Assembly: GCA_001692895.1 (NCBI GenBank)
Contig: KV748203.1
Location: forward strand, 1,208,330-1,272,329
Reading direction: 5' to 3'
From: Cenococcum geophilum 1.58
Taxonomy: Eukaryota; Ascomycota; Dothideomycetes; Gloniales; Gloniaceae
DNA length: 64,000 nucleotides
Position 1 is the stretch's first letter, and the number at the start of each line of letters is the position of its first letter. The notes under the pieces were generated by a model that did no database searches, was not told the origin of the DNA, and worked only from the letters and a program-made list of their open reading frames with translations. A program made the translations under genes and the position numbers. This document shows, piece by piece, positions 35,614-46,954 of this stretch.

Positions 35614-35873
35614 TATCAAATTGGATTGGATTTCCTTACCACTATCTTAATACTGGCTTCAAGTCTAAAACCCTATATCTCAATACCCCGCTCCTCACCT
35701 CGTATGTCTCCTTATATATCTTATCAAATATCTAAATACCTGTTTTTATTACCGAATAACGACATAGTTGTCATTCTATTTACAACTTATTTATTACCTA
35801 TCTAGTATATATATAGAGGCTCTAGAGCCCTCTTTAATAGACAGAGTTCTTATACCTAGTTGTCCGTTTAATA
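35614..35873 (+). mobile_element. Solo LTR, copy 2 (target duplication GTATA)
   Basis: Same family as 34,700-35,002: TATCAAATTGGATTGGATTTCC at the start (first TG now TA by RIP) and CCGTTTAATA at the end, 260 bp. It is flanked by GTATA at 35,609-35,613 and 35,874-35,878. Shorter than copy 1 by the internal ATGTCTTAT-type repeats. Confidence 0.8.
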
Positions 35874-37659
35874 GTATATAAGTTAACTCCTATTCTAGTA
35901 GAACAATAAAGGGAATTAAAGCGCGATGCGGAAGAAGCTGTAGTAGTTAATAGTAAGCCTAGTTAGAAGCGCAAAGCCTCTACATTAGAAGTGCCGCAGG
36001 CTATAAGAATATAGAAGAGTGAATTAAAAGTCACCCTTTTAGCTCCGCAGATGCGTTGGTTAGAAGAAGTAAGAAAACGCGCAGCCACAGGCCTAAAGCT
36101 ATAAGGGAAATCGCGTATATTATCTAAAGTAAAATACCCTATAATTAATTTTGCGATATATACTAGGTTATCTCACTCTAACTAGGGATCCTTAACTACT
36201 TAATTAAAGGTACTAACCGATATAGTGACGTCGTATATTATAGCACGCCACGGCCGCTATAAGGCTAATAATGACTTCTTAGGTTTATATGGGACTCTTA
36301 GGCTTAGATAAGGGTTACTTATAAGTTTTGTCAGCGGTATAAGCTTAATAGTAGTGCTATAGAGGAGAGCTGTTTTATATAAAAAGATGGCTCTTAGCAA
36401 ATTAGGAAGGCAGTAATAATATAACTATAATTTTCAGGTAGCCAAGGTTAAGTGTGTTTAGGATTAGTTATAAGGCACGACTGAAGCGGAATAACGCAAA
36501 TATCAAGACGCTATTAGAGTTTCTGTTGCTTTAAACTCAAAGTACCTATAGTTTATCTTGTTATAGTATGTGTTTTAGGACCTAGGGATGGACATTATAG
36601 AACAAAAAGCGTTCTTTTAGTTAAACTAAATGTCCGTTTACTTTCGTCCTAGTTATACTAAGCATAGGAACTGCTTTAAAAATGTAATAAGTGATTAGGC
36701 GTTAAGCTTTACGCTCCAACTTAAGAAAGAGATAGATCCTCAACTTTAGACTAGTAAGTAGTTATAATTTATAAAGATTTCTAGCTACTAACGCTTTACT
36801 TAAGTAAGTACTTCCTAGGGCTTAACAACCTAAGCAAAACTCTTTCCTCGGAACTGCCGTTATTATACAGTAATGCTAATAACTCGCTACCTAAATTGAT
36901 ATTATTATATAGACGTATAGTAATGTTTAGGAATACACCGTCTGCGTTATTCCTGTTATTAAGCATTAAGTATTGCGGTGGAGGTTCTTAGGTTAAGTCA
37001 CTTAATTCCATTAGTTGTTATTTATAGGCCCAATTAAAAACCTAATAAGAAAAACAATAGATATAGGTTTTTAAACGGTTTTAGAATATAGGCTGAGACC
37101 TAGTAAAGGCTGTAGCCCGTAGTAGGCGTTTAATAATAATAAAAATATATATACTAATAATTACAGATATTATTAGTTAATAAGGAGATAAGATAGTATA
37201 ATATATACATATTCCTAGTATGGATTTTGTAAAATTATCTAATAATATTAATTTATAAATAAAAAAAAAGGGCCTAATTCTGGGCCCCCGTTACATCGCT
37301 ATAGGTTAGCTATTTTTATATCGCTTAGGACTATTTTTAGGACTTAAAGTTCTTATATAAGTATTAAAAGAATTTATATAGAAACTGGCCTATTCTTATT
37401 TTAATACAACTAGTTTTAAAGCATTCTCTTAAAGTTTATTATCCTCTTACTATAGTAAAGGGAAGAATATAGCTAAAGCAAGGTGTCTTAGTCACCTTTA
37501 TGCTTACCGCTATCTGTTATATAGTTTTAGCGCTATAGGTACTATATAAGGAAAGCAACATAAAGGCAGGTATTACAACCTTAAGTATAAGACATTACTC
37601 TCTATCCGGATTTATATAAGTGGCTTTAACTAATAGGTTCTTAAATTTAGTTTAATTTT

Positions 37660-38370
37660 ACTATTAAACCTCTAGATAATCCCTTTGTTATACCACACGC
37701 CCTTCTAAAGCGAGATATCCTTCAATCTTTTTAGACCGAAGTTGTAAGTATTACTAATAGCGTTACGACGGCTATCCCTAGTACTATTAGCTAAGTACAA
37801 AGCGCCTTAAACGCTGCGGCTATAGCCATTTCTAAAGCCATTAAGGAATTAATTTCTAAAAATTACTTACTAGGCACGAAACAATTCTGTATCGGATTTA
37901 CTTATAATATAATATGCAATAACTTGACATTAACTCTCTCTAATATAGTGCTAGAAGAGGTTAAAAGCTTTTTTAAAGATTAACTTAATAACCTTTAATC
38001 TCTAGAAGGGATTTTAATGAAAGTCACTTCTGTATATATTTAGGACTGCTTAATTATAGGGCTGGTTTTAATGCTTATCTTAGCCACTATATTCTTTTAT
38101 TTAATATTCGGCCGCTTATTTTATATCGCGGCTATTCTTTTAAGTCTTAGCGTTTAATCGAAGGTAGTAATTTATTTAGTATTGGGTATAGTATATTACA
38201 TCCCTCTCTTTATACCTACTATTGTTTTGTATATTTTCCAGTTAAAGACTAAAGAACTATTATCTAAGGTTAAGATAGAAAAAGGCGAGGTAAGTGGATT
38301 ATGTTTAAGAGCTCTCTGCTGCGCTATTATAATAACACTACTAACTGCTCTTATACCGGCTGTTATTTAA
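37660..38370 (+). pseudogene. Small membrane protein relic
   Basis: The frame, with stops read through, shows an N-terminal soluble part (VVSITNSVTTAIPSTIS, SALNAAAIAISKAIKELIS, then GTKQFCIGFTYNIICNNL with three Cys). Two clusters of membrane segments follow: LIIGLVLMLILATIFFYLIF near 38,050 and, in the last open piece, IVYYIPLFIPTIVLYIF (38,185) and CLRALCCAIIITLLTALIP (38,302). It ends at the TAA 38,368-38,370. This resembles uncharacterised secreted/membrane proteins common in Pezizomycotina. Function unknown. Confidence 0.5.
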
Positions 38371-39090
38371 AAATATATTGCAAGAACGAAGGATAGGCGA
38401 TAGAGGCGGAAATTAGGGGTGCTAAAGGTCGTATTTAGAGATTATAATAGCTATTTATAAAAAAACTTTAATTAAGAACTGGGAGTACAACCGGCGTTAA
38501 TAAGTAAAAGCGTTAATTCGTTCCTTAATATAACGTCTAGCCACTAACGCTTTTACTAGCAATTTAAGTTAAGCCCTATAGCCTAAAAGATTAAAGTATA
38601 CTTTACTATCCTTTTACGGAGTAGTATAGGTAACTTACGCTTAGGCTAGATAATAATTAGTTACCTAAGTAAAATCCAGCTAGAAGAAAAGTAGCCCTAA
38701 CCGCGTAAATACCTTTTTAGGGATCTTAGACGTTTAAATAAGAACTAGTATAATGTTAGTTTAGCTATTAGTATTTGCAATTACCGTCATTTTATATATA
38801 GTAGCTAATATAGCTAAGCGTCCTGATTGGGTTACTCTATAGGTATTAATAGGCCACGTAAGCTGGACGAGACCGCGGAACTAAAGATATTTCCCTATTA
38901 CTATTTACGTTAAGGGGACTATATTTGGCCCCCTTAGCATCCCTAAAATACTTCTCCATTTTAAGATATATTTTATAGCTATGCTTAAAATTAGTTGTCC
39001 TTCCTATTATTTAATCCCTATATCCTATCCATAAATAGATACTGTCCGTTTTTAACTTATTAGTAATTACATAAAATCCCCCTCCCTAAA
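38371..39090. other. No gene recognised; 13-bp perfect inverted repeat
   Basis: AGTAAAAGCGTTA at 38,503-38,515 and its reverse complement TAACGCTTTTACT at 38,545-38,557 form a hairpin with a 29-nt loop. Nothing else is supported in this stretch. Confidence 0.4.
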
Positions 39091-39099
39091 AGAAAAACA

Positions 39100-39440
39100 T
39101 GCAAACCCGAGATTTACTACCTTCTATCCTATAACGTATTTATAATCCTAGCAATATATCCCTTACAAACTTTTAGCTCCGCTCTCCTTCTTAGTATTAC
39201 CTCTTAACTCGTCTCCTTATCCCCTATTACTCGAACCCTCGCATAATATTAAGACACCGTCTTAGCTGGCTTCTAACTCCTAGGCTTAGACGCCAATTAC
39301 TTTAATTTTAGCTTTAAGGGTAATATATTTAGCGCCACGTGCGTATTAGTTAATGCCGCGCCTATGTCTTTAAGTGTAAATTTAGATTAATGCATTGTAA
39401 ATGCTATAGGGAATATAGGGTATATATTTAAGTAAGTCTC
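39100..39440 (+). pseudogene. Possible cyanovirin-N (CVNH) family lectin relic
   Basis: The frame gives a hydrophobic start that could be a signal peptide (YNVFIILAIYPLQTFSSALL, about 39,120-39,180). Near 39,300 it then gives NYFNFSFKGNIFSATCVLVN followed by SLSVNLDQCIVNAIGNIG. This resembles the CVNH half-repeat (C-x-x-I-x-L-x-G, FSATC, then SLDLN-x-CI-x-N-x-x-G), with one Gln as TAA. CVNH proteins bind high-mannose glycans. The length fits a single-domain protein of about 110 residues. The second half-repeat is weak, so the assignment is tentative. 39,441-39,897 has nothing recognised. Confidence 0.4.
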
Positions 39441-39897
39441 TAATCCACTACTTGAGAGGGGACACTTAAGGGAAAGAAAGGAAAGAAGTAAACTAGAAAT
39501 ACGTGCTAATACGGGGCAGTGGCGGTGCCTTTAGCTCCTGTTTACACTATACCTTAAAAAGCGATATATTGAAATTAACTTGCAATTGTGTAATGGGTGC
39601 TTATAATATGTCTTAAATGTCTACTATTAATCTTAGTAAGTAGAAGTATAAAATGTCTGTATGCTCCACAAAACTAATAGAGAAGATAGATAGCATAGCG
39701 GAAGATAATAGAAACGGTGTGTTCGTACGCAATAACGGAAGGGTCGATTGCCGAGCTCCTAGTACTGCTTAAATTTAAGATTATAAGTATATTACAGTCT
39801 ATACGAGCTTTGGTTTCTCCCCCCCCTATATACGCGCAACATATATATAGCAATTTCGCTTTTAATATAACGCCAAGAACCTCATTTTAACTATTAA

Positions 39898-40335
39898 GTA
39901 GTAGGGAGAGCTAGGACCAAAGGGACTAATTAGGTGTGGAGAAAGTAATATAGGCTTTTAGTAAAGCTAGTCTGTGGTGGGAAAGTAATAGAAAGTATAA
40001 CGTCCTGCTAGGGTGGAAGCTAAGATGGTGTAGGCTGGAGGCGATTTACGGCTTAGAGCTTTAAAGCTTTAGACGTAGAGTGACGTAAGGGCATAGGCCT
40101 ATGGGAAGCCAGAAATAACCTAGGAAGGCGTTTAGAACTTAGCTAAGTAGTAGGGAGAGCTGGGAGTAAAGGAACTAATTAGGTATAGAGAAAGTAATAT
40201 AGGCTTTTAGTGAAGCTAGTCTATGGTGGGAGAAGTATAGAAGTAATAGAAAGTATAATATCCCGCCAGGGTAGAGGCTGAGATGGTATAGGCTAGAGGC
40301 GATTTACGGCTTAGAGCTTTGGAGCTTTAGACGCA
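39898..40335. repeat. Direct repeat of about 185 bp, two copies 249 bp apart
   Basis: Copy 1 at about 39,898-40,078 and copy 2 at about 40,147-40,335 both run GTAGGGAGAGCT, AGTAATATAGGCTTTTAGT, GGCGATTTACGGCTTAGAGC to CTTTAGACG. Copy 2 has an insertion of AGTATAGA-type sequence in the middle. Differences are mostly C/T and G/A. No coding potential. Confidence 0.8.
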
Positions 40336-41329
40336 GAAATCCTTAATAACGTATTTTTTTTTAACGAAAATGATTATAAGGCCTGAAAATACCTAAGTAA
40401 TAAAAATGATATATTTTAAAAGCCTAGGTTCTATTATATAATCGATTAACTTTAGGAAAGGATATAAAATACTAGTGTTAAGTTATTTTAATATCCGCAA
40501 CCTCCGCAACGCGGATATTATTGAAAAACATATATAGTCTAAGCTTGCTAAGGTAAGCGGGGCACGTGGGGGCTGCGGAAATGCTTAGTATATCTTAGTA
40601 CGACTCTATAAAAATACCTAATAAGTACCTTCTAAACTCACTTGCTCTTATAAGGGTCTGGCTAAAGCGGGTCGGCCGCCCTCCCTACTAGTAGTGGTAA
40701 AGCGCAACCTGCACTAGGTTAAATACGCCCCTAGCAAGTCTAGATAGGATAATAGCGCCATATAGCTATGTTATAATCTAACTAAGTACCTTACGGTTTC
40801 GTCTCTTTAAGACCGCTATCCCTTCGTATAGTAAGACAAAGTACGTAAATACGATCTGGGTCGATAGATAGTAGTATAATAATGGTAAGGAAATCCGATT
40901 CAGTTTAATAAGGGGGGGAGAAGAATTTAGTTTAACTACTACCTAACATTCGGAGATTTAGTATAGGAATAATTCTAATAGTCGCCAGAACTGAGGACTA
41001 TAATTAGGTTTTATACGGACCTAAAACTGGTCTGCTTATTAGTTGGTGTAGTGTTTAAACCTATAGAGCCCGTTTCTGGGTCCCCTATTTTTAGCCGTTG
41101 GGGGTAGGGATAGCGTGGCCAGATATAAATACATCGTTTTTTTTAATTAGTCTCTTTAAGTTCCAGCCCTATTTTAGAGTTTATATATAAAATATTCCTA
41201 GCCTTCTAAAAGAAAGCAATTTAAATATATAAAACTATGTTCTAGAGTTTAGAGTAGGTCGAGCCCTATAATATAGAAGTGTATTCTAAATAGAAAGTAG
41301 GTATAATATTCTTATAAGAGGACGAAAAG
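40336..41329. other. No gene; LTR-like end near 40,870-40,907
   Basis: GGTAAGGAAATCCGATTCAG (40,882-40,901), read on the minus strand, resembles the first 25 bp of the solo LTR family at 34,700 (TTAAACTGAATCGGATTTCC against TTAAACTAGATTGGATTTCC). The rest of that LTR does not follow, so this is either a related family or a fragment. A GGGGGGGAG run follows at 40,911. 40,640-40,780 is somewhat less RIPed. Confidence 0.35.
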
Positions 41330-41540
41330 CTTTTAAATACTTGTCTTCTAAACCTCTAAGAGGCGGGGGAGTTGCGGGTATAGTAATCGCCGGTACTATG
41401 TTTATTATTATACTGCTTGCTCTCTATATATATTTACGTTATCGGAAGCGCGCTATACGCGATGGAAGCCTTAAAGTTAGTCCTAGTATAGTTTCGCAGC
41501 AAGCCTAGCAACGGACAGCTCATCTATAAATATTATTAGT
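41330..41540 (+). pseudogene. Fragment with single transmembrane segment and basic stop-transfer
   Basis: The frame at about 41,356-41,500 gives RGGGVAGIVIAGTMFIIILL, then ALYIYLRYRKRAIRDGSLK and VSPSIVSQQ. A Gly-rich lead, one hydrophobic helix and a basic cytoplasmic flank are typical of fungal cell-wall sensor-like or mucin-like membrane proteins. The outer domain cannot be traced upstream. 41,541-42,060 holds no recognised gene. Confidence 0.4.
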
Positions 41541-42162
41541 GGTGAAATACTAATCCTGTATATATTCTTACCTGCTATAAATATACAGTTGTCCCTAATT
41601 TAAGAAAAAAAGTTATTAAGCCCTAAATATACACCTCTCTTTAACCTTGTATTGGAATACTTATCTACTATTACTTTTTAGCGACCAGCCCAGCCGCCTA
41701 GATCTATCCTACTACTTCCTACTATCACTCTGGCGCTAACTCTCTTAAATCTTAAGCGGACGGCTTAGCCTCATATTAATAGGGCTGGCTAGATAATACT
41801 GACATTAAAAGGGTTAATTGTAGCGGAGTGGTGAAAAATTATTACTAAGGCAGACTATAAAAAGACTAACTATGCTATAGATAGATTAGGCTAAGGGGCG
41901 CCGATCTATACGAAGACGAGCTACTATAAGCCGCCTAGCCGAACTATCCCGTTTATTAACGACCTATAAGGCCTAGTTTATTTAATCGTTGCCTTATAAT
42001 TACCAACTCTACTAAACTACGCTCTTTTTAAAGTCACTAGCCGACGGAACTAGGCCGATCAATAGTAAGATCTCCTAAACAAGATACACTTTTAATAAAT
42101 GGCCCTTTACGTACCTCGGGCTAAGCCTATATTCCAACTATTGTATCTAAGGTGACCTTAGT

Positions 42163-43074
42163 CGGACAGGATCCGGGTAGTAACTCTTAGCAGTAACTTT
42201 ACTGCCCAAATCTTCTGCCAAGTTTTATTCTGCCAGTAGAGGTACCTCTACGCCTCTACGCCTCTCCCTACGCCTCTACGCCTTTATATCTCCGCGTCTT
42301 TACGTCTTTATATCTGCGTCTATCTTTACACCTCTCTACCTACCCCCTATAAGACGTGTAAGAAATATATAAGAAGATATAAGAAGACACGGGTAGAGAT
42401 ACGGGTAGAGACACGGGTAGAGACACAAGTAGAGCCACAAGTAGAGCCACGAGTAAAGCTATAAGTAGAGCTACAAGTAGAGCCACGAGTAGAGGGAGGA
42501 GTAGAGGGAGGAGTAAAGAGAGAAGTAAAGAGAGAAGTAAAGGGGGCAGTTTAGGGTCTAGATAAATAGTGCGCAGTTAATCTATAGGGGTAAATTAAGG
42601 CTTAGCTTTAACATTCCCTTTCTAGACACCCCTGTTTACCTCTACGCCTCGCACCTCTACTTATAGCTCTACTTACGCCTCTACTCATATCTCTACTCGT
42701 GCCTCTACTTATGCCTCTTTTATATAAAAAGGGAGACGTATAGAAAGAGATATGTAGAGAGAGACGCGTAGAAAGAGACGCGTAGAGAGAGACGTGTAGA
42801 GAAAGAGAGAGACGCGTAGGGGAAAACGCGTAAAGTATAAGAAAAAGTAAAAATAGATAATAAAAGTACGTACACCTTTATTTAATCGTGCAGCAGCTTG
42901 CGGGGCATACAGGGGTAGGGGAGTATTGGTAAACATTGCATTTATATGGCTTTTACTAGTAAAATAGGTGCCTATATAGTGCCTTGGCTACCCTTACTGC
43001 CTGCTAAACCGCCGCTAATTAAAAGATTTAGGTAGTAAAGTTACTGCTAAGAGTTACTGCCCGGATCCTGTCCG
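42163..43074. mobile_element. Non-autonomous MULE-like transposon with 9-bp target duplication
   Basis: Terminal inverted repeats of about 53 bp start CGGACAGGATCCGGG and continue AGTAACTCTTAGCAGTAAC on both arms with three or so C/T differences. The unit is flanked by GACCTTAGT at 42,154-42,162 and 43,075-43,083. The empty target is preserved in copy B at 57,559-57,567 (ACTAAGGTC, the reverse complement). The 912-bp interior carries no transposase. It consists of CTCTACGCCT-type repeats on the left and centre (42,240-42,545) and related ones in the right half (42,630-42,830). Long inverted repeats and 9 bp duplication point to the Mutator-like superfamily. Confidence 0.82.
42240..42830. repeat. 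12-bp-type minisatellites inside the MULE-like element
   Basis: CTCTACGCCTCTACGCC (42,250-42,290), GACACGGGTAGA and GAGCCACAAGTA units (42,385-42,510), then CCTCTACTTATG (42,650-42,715) and GAGACGCGTAGA (42,735-42,820). The arrays on the two sides are partly complementary, so the interior could fold on itself. Confidence 0.7.
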
Positions 43075-44337
43075 GACCTTAGTAACGAATATTCTATAGC
43101 TTAGATTGCTAGGGTATTCTAGAGTAAGTGCTTAATAAATATAAGAATTAAAGGTTGACTACTGATAGCAAAACTATAGTAGTGGTAGGAATGGCGAGAA
43201 AGTATCTATATATACTAGCGGGCGTTCCGGCATCCTAGGATATTGAAACAATTACGCCGCTATATAGTAACTAAAGCCTATAGGATGGCAAACCCAGTGG
43301 CATCACACGACCGTTTTAAAGACGTTAACTGTTATATGGTTAAGAGAGATAAGGAATATAAAATGCGTATCTCGGAGGTTGCTTAGCTGGTAGCGGTATA
43401 TATAGTCTCGATCTCTATATCGGCTTATATAACTGCCTAATTACTAGTAACGTAATAGGCCACATATTTGCTTAAGCTATAGATCCGGCTTAAGGGCTCT
43501 ACTTTCTTAGAATCTCTATTAATATATACTACCGCTAATATATAGGCGACTCTGATCCTATAACGTATAAGGGATTACCGCATTATATCTTACCTGTATA
43601 TGAGAAGAATATAAAGGATAAAGGATTTATGTCATTTGCTTTTGTCTAAGGCAGTCTAAAATAAAAGCTTATCTATTTATAGTAGGCCTATAGTTAGTAG
43701 TTCTATCTAGCTAAAGTAGTATTACCGGTTAGCGCCCTAATATTATTAAAAGATGCTATTGGCGCTGCACAGTTTAGTTTCATTAGCCCTAGGTTGTATT
43801 TTTTGCCAATTATAACCTAACGATTTCTCGCTCTTAGATCTAAAGGATTTAGTTACGCCTATAAGCAAGGAACCTCATACTAAGCCCCTATAAACGGCTT
43901 AGGCGGCACCATTTAGCTTATTAGGCTACTAATATACTCTCTTTCTAACCTAGTAGTAGTGCCACTCCTAAAGGATATAAGCTAAGCGACAAGATTTAAA
44001 GGGATTGCGATGACCTTATTCCTTTACTTTTAAGTTAAACTATAAAACTATTCTAATTATCTCTACGTACAAAAATCGGATCCCGCCGATAATAGGTACT
44101 AAGTAAGCAAAATAGAATATACTCTAAAGGCACCCGTAAGTAAAGATTAAACGCGCGAACCCTAATAGGAGAATAAAGTAAACACGTAGAAGAACAAACA
44201 ATTAAAGGAAACTGAGGGAGCCCGGATAAAACAACTATACTAATTTAAACTCCCTTATCTATCTACCCTTGTATTAAAAGCTAGTCTATAATAAGTAACG
44301 TTTAGGAGCGGATTACAGGCAGCCCTAGAACCCTAGC

Positions 44338-46570
44338 CATGAGCGCGCTACGCATTTAGTAATTCTGCAATTATCACTTTAAGATATAAAAGTCGTTCTT
44401 TAATAGTAGATCCTCTTATAGCTGGATTAGTAGCCTATAGAGGAGGTTAATGGTTATTATCTAGTAGGGGAGTTAGGTAGGAAGGCGGAGGAGTTGGGTT
44501 TATTAGGTTAACGGGCGGTAGCGCAGCATAGCTAGTTAGTAGAAGAGCGTAGGGAGGCAAAGGAGTTTCGTTAGTAGGCTAAGGAGCTCCCGTAGCTCCT
44601 GCGTTTGCGGTTCTAGAGGTGGCTCCTATATTTATAGTTCCAGTGGTGGTTCCAAAGGCCCCACGTTTACGTCTTAGTCTTATAGCTCTTTACCGCGTTT
44701 CTAAAGGAACAAAATCCATAGGGGGAATTCCAGATGCTGCGTATTGCCCTTTTAATAAACTTTTAACCTAGGGACGATTATAGTAGCCCTTTAGCGTGCT
44801 TTTAGCGTACTAATACACTCTAGGCTTGTCCATAAATACTAGCTTTAAATATTATATTAGCGCGTTTAAATACCCTCTAGCTAGAGGAGTGCTATAATGT
44901 CTAAAAATGCTTTAGCCCGTAATCCGTATCTACTCTTTTCCTTTAGTTCTTAGGAGGTTAATACTAGCGTTAGCCAAGATAGGTGGCTCCTCCCCTTGAT
45001 CTTGCATCGCCTCTATATAGGCGTTAACTACTGCCTCCCCTCCTATAAGATATGATGCAACTAGTTTATAATCTAAGAACCCCCCTTAAGGAGTGGGAGT
45101 CTGTAGAAGTACTTAATATCCGTTATTAAATGGCCTATAGCCTACTATCTCTTTTTTAACCCTATTGTTATAAACCCATCCTTTACGCGGATACAGTATG
45201 GGTCTGGCAGTTAGTATTACGCCATTTAAGGTTTAATTTCCGCCTATATTATTAGCTGCTCCTACACTTAAAATTCCGCCTAGATTATTACCGGCTCCTA
45301 AAAAAGGAGTTCCGCCTAGATTATTATTAGCTCTTATAAAAGGAGTTCCGCCTAGATTATTATTGGCTCCTATAGGAGGAGTTCCGCCTAAATTATTATT
45401 GGCTCCTACAGAAGGAGTTCTACCTACATTATTATTGGCTCCTATAGGAGGAGGAGTTCCGCCTAGATTATTATTGGCTTCTATAGAAGGAGGAGTTCCG
45501 CCTAGATTATTATTGGCTCCTATAAGAGGAGGAGTTCCGCCTAGATTATTATTGGCTTCTATAGGAGGAGGATTTCCGCCTAGATTATTATTGGCTCCTA
45601 TAGGAGGAGGAGTTCCGCCTAGATTATTATTAGCTCCTATAGGAGGAGGAGTTCTACCTAGATTATTATTAGCTCCTATAAAAGGAGTTCTACTTACATT
45701 ATTATTAGCTCCTATAGGAGGAGGAGTTCCGCCTAGATTATTATTAGCTTCTATAGGAGGAGTTCCACCTATATTATTATTGGCTTCTATAGGAGGAGTT
45801 CCACCTAGATTATTATTGGCTCCTATAGGAGGAGGATTTCCGCCTAGATTATTATTGGCTCCTATAGGAGAAGGAGTTCCGCTTAGATTATTAGTAGCTC
45901 CTTAAGGAGGCTGATTTCCGCCTAGATTATTATTAGCTCCTTAAGGAGGCTAGTTTCCGCCTAGATTAGTAGTATTATCGCCTAGCCAATTCCAATTAGG
46001 CGGAGATTTAGACTGTAGGCTAACTTCACGCCAGCATCCGTAAGTTGGGACCGAAAGGCTACACTTTAGACACCTAGCTATTAAGCCACTAAGTAAAATA
46101 TAGTCTTAGTGGAACTCATGGTTACAAGGTAAGACTGCTATTTAAGCTCTTCGTGTTAGCACATCTTAGCATATAAGGCATTCCATTCTATCCCTAATAA
46201 AATCCTGGTCTCTATTTGGGAAACAAGTCTAAAATCTAGTAATCTAGGTGGGATAGACTGGACATCCGTTATTAAGGCCGCCGCGCTAAATATAGTCCTA
46301 GTGTATAACATGGCTACAGCGTATATATCCATTTTGTATGTCTATAGGCTAACCATTCTTAACCTCATTTCTTATAACCTGATAATAAGAGCCACATTAG
46401 GAAAAGTCACTACTAGATCCTATTAGTTCTGCTAAACGAAACACTTGTTTTAATATATCCTCTAAAAGTTATAATGGAAGCTTATTCCAATCTTCTTTTA
46501 GTACTTCTTTCCACCTTATATAGATCTCCTGTAAAGGGCTAACTTATAGGGGGGGCGAAGCGGAAGACAT
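44338..46570 (-). pseudogene. RING-finger protein with 13-residue GANNNLGGTPPPI repeats
   Basis: Start ATG at 46,570-46,568 (MSSASPPL). An N-terminal helical part (YIRWKEVLKEDWNKLPL) leads to a Cys/His segment (IRCSHVIH, GGLNNGCPVYP) and then a RING: ECLIC-Q-DVL, LPCNHEFH, ARCLKC between about 46,175 and 46,065. That gives C-x2-C, C-x-H-x2-H and a final C-x2-C, with the sixth ligand Cys now Tyr. RING domains usually act as ubiquitin E3 ligases. From about 45,960 to 45,240 the protein is a repeat of GANNNLGGTPPPI. A non-repeat domain follows (PRKGWVYNNRVKKEIVGYR, then KLVASYLIGGEAVVNAYIEA), and a Pro-rich linker to RGSTIKERLLYLK. Only scattered TAA/TAG stops interrupt it, so it is less damaged than its neighbours. 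Confidence 0.7.
45240..45965 (-). repeat. 36-39 bp coding minisatellite in the RING gene
   Basis: About 19 units of TCCKCCTAGATTATTATTGG plus GCTCCTATAGGAGGAGGAG (plus strand). On the minus strand each reads GANNNLGGTPPPI or a 12-residue variant. The same array gives an open plus-strand frame at 45,363-45,905 (APIGGGVPPRLLL repeats), which I take as a shadow because the minus frame joins a RING upstream and a conserved domain downstream. Confidence 0.85.
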
Positions 46571-46626
46571 ATTGGGCTCGGCAGCTTCTTTAGGGCTTAG
46601 TAGTTAAGATCGGGTTTTAGGTTACT

Positions 46627-46872
46627 GTGAAGGTAAAAAAAGTAAAAAAAGTAGCGTTTTTACCAGAGAATTCCCCCTATAGATTTGATAAGGAGGAAGA
46701 AGACTTACTAGGCTCTAGTGGCTGTTATAAGTTCTTAGGCGCAGTGGCTACAGCAGTAGGAACGGAAGTAGGCCCCATATGCTGTTATGGTGGATTAAAA
46801 GGCGGTGGCGGAAAGAGAGATGGTGGCAGTACGCCTCTTCTAGTTACGGCACTTGTATTTGTAAGAGTTTAG
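46627..46872 (+). other. 81-codon open frame upstream of the RING gene, doubtful
   Basis: MKVKKVKKVAFLPENSPYR and a Gly-rich C-terminus, diverging from the RING gene start 57 bp away. There is no family match and no extension. It may simply be the promoter region of the RING gene. Reported only because it is intact in an otherwise stop-rich block. Confidence 0.15.
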
Positions 46873-46954
46873 TAAGTACGCTCCTTATAAAAAGGTAAAG
46901 TACCCCTGGTATCCCTACTTCCTAGAGAGAATATAGAACCGATAAAGAAACTAA

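Larger units (their letters stand above)
34160..36720 (+). pseudogene. Unrecognised relic carrying two solo LTR insertions
   Basis: The plus frame is readable across LTR insertions when stops are treated as Gln/Trp: DTVRSNSAIKWDRISNHGLL near 34,240, VVVYLPDAIFKDPIVALN near 34,570, then after the first LTR FYDNKWNTILPISIASFLDK near 35,120, and after the second KRKASTLEVP near 35,970, RLSHSNQGSL and GRYKANNDFLGLYG near 36,260. Because frames on both sides of each insertion fit, this was probably one gene of about 600 residues. No motif I can name. 36,721-37,650 has no further gene I can support; a hairpin GGGCCTAATTCTGGGCCC lies at 37,270-37,287. Confidence 0.4.
42060..44460 (-). repeat. Segmental duplication, copy A (inverted relative to copy B)
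   Basis: On the minus strand this matches 54,680-57,670 on the plus strand. Landmarks shared in the same order: RGSTIKERLL codons, CGCGCGTTTAAT, TAAGCCGTTTATAGGGGCTT, TAATGCGGTAATCCCTTA, TATAGCGGCGTAAT, ATCCTAGGATGCCGGAA, TTCGTTACTAAGG and GGGCCATTTATTAA. It is interrupted by the transposon at 42,163-43,074. Coding content beyond the RING protein tail is unrecognised; a frame with LALSN/ITAPQ-type residues is visible in copy B. Divergence is dominated by transitions, so both copies have been RIPed. Confidence 0.8.

Noticed and set aside
34700..35873. A 1.2-kb non-autonomous LTR element with the two repeats as its LTR pair
   Set aside because: Each repeat has its own 5-bp duplication (CTCTC, GTATA), so they are separate solo LTRs.
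42709..42936. 75-codon minus frame with LFLRVSL repeats
   Set aside because: It reads through the minisatellite interior of the MULE-like element.
45363..45905. Plus-strand 180-codon repeat protein (APIGGGVPPRLLL)
   Set aside because: It is the antisense of the GANNNLGGTPPPI repeat, whose minus frame joins a RING finger and a downstream domain.
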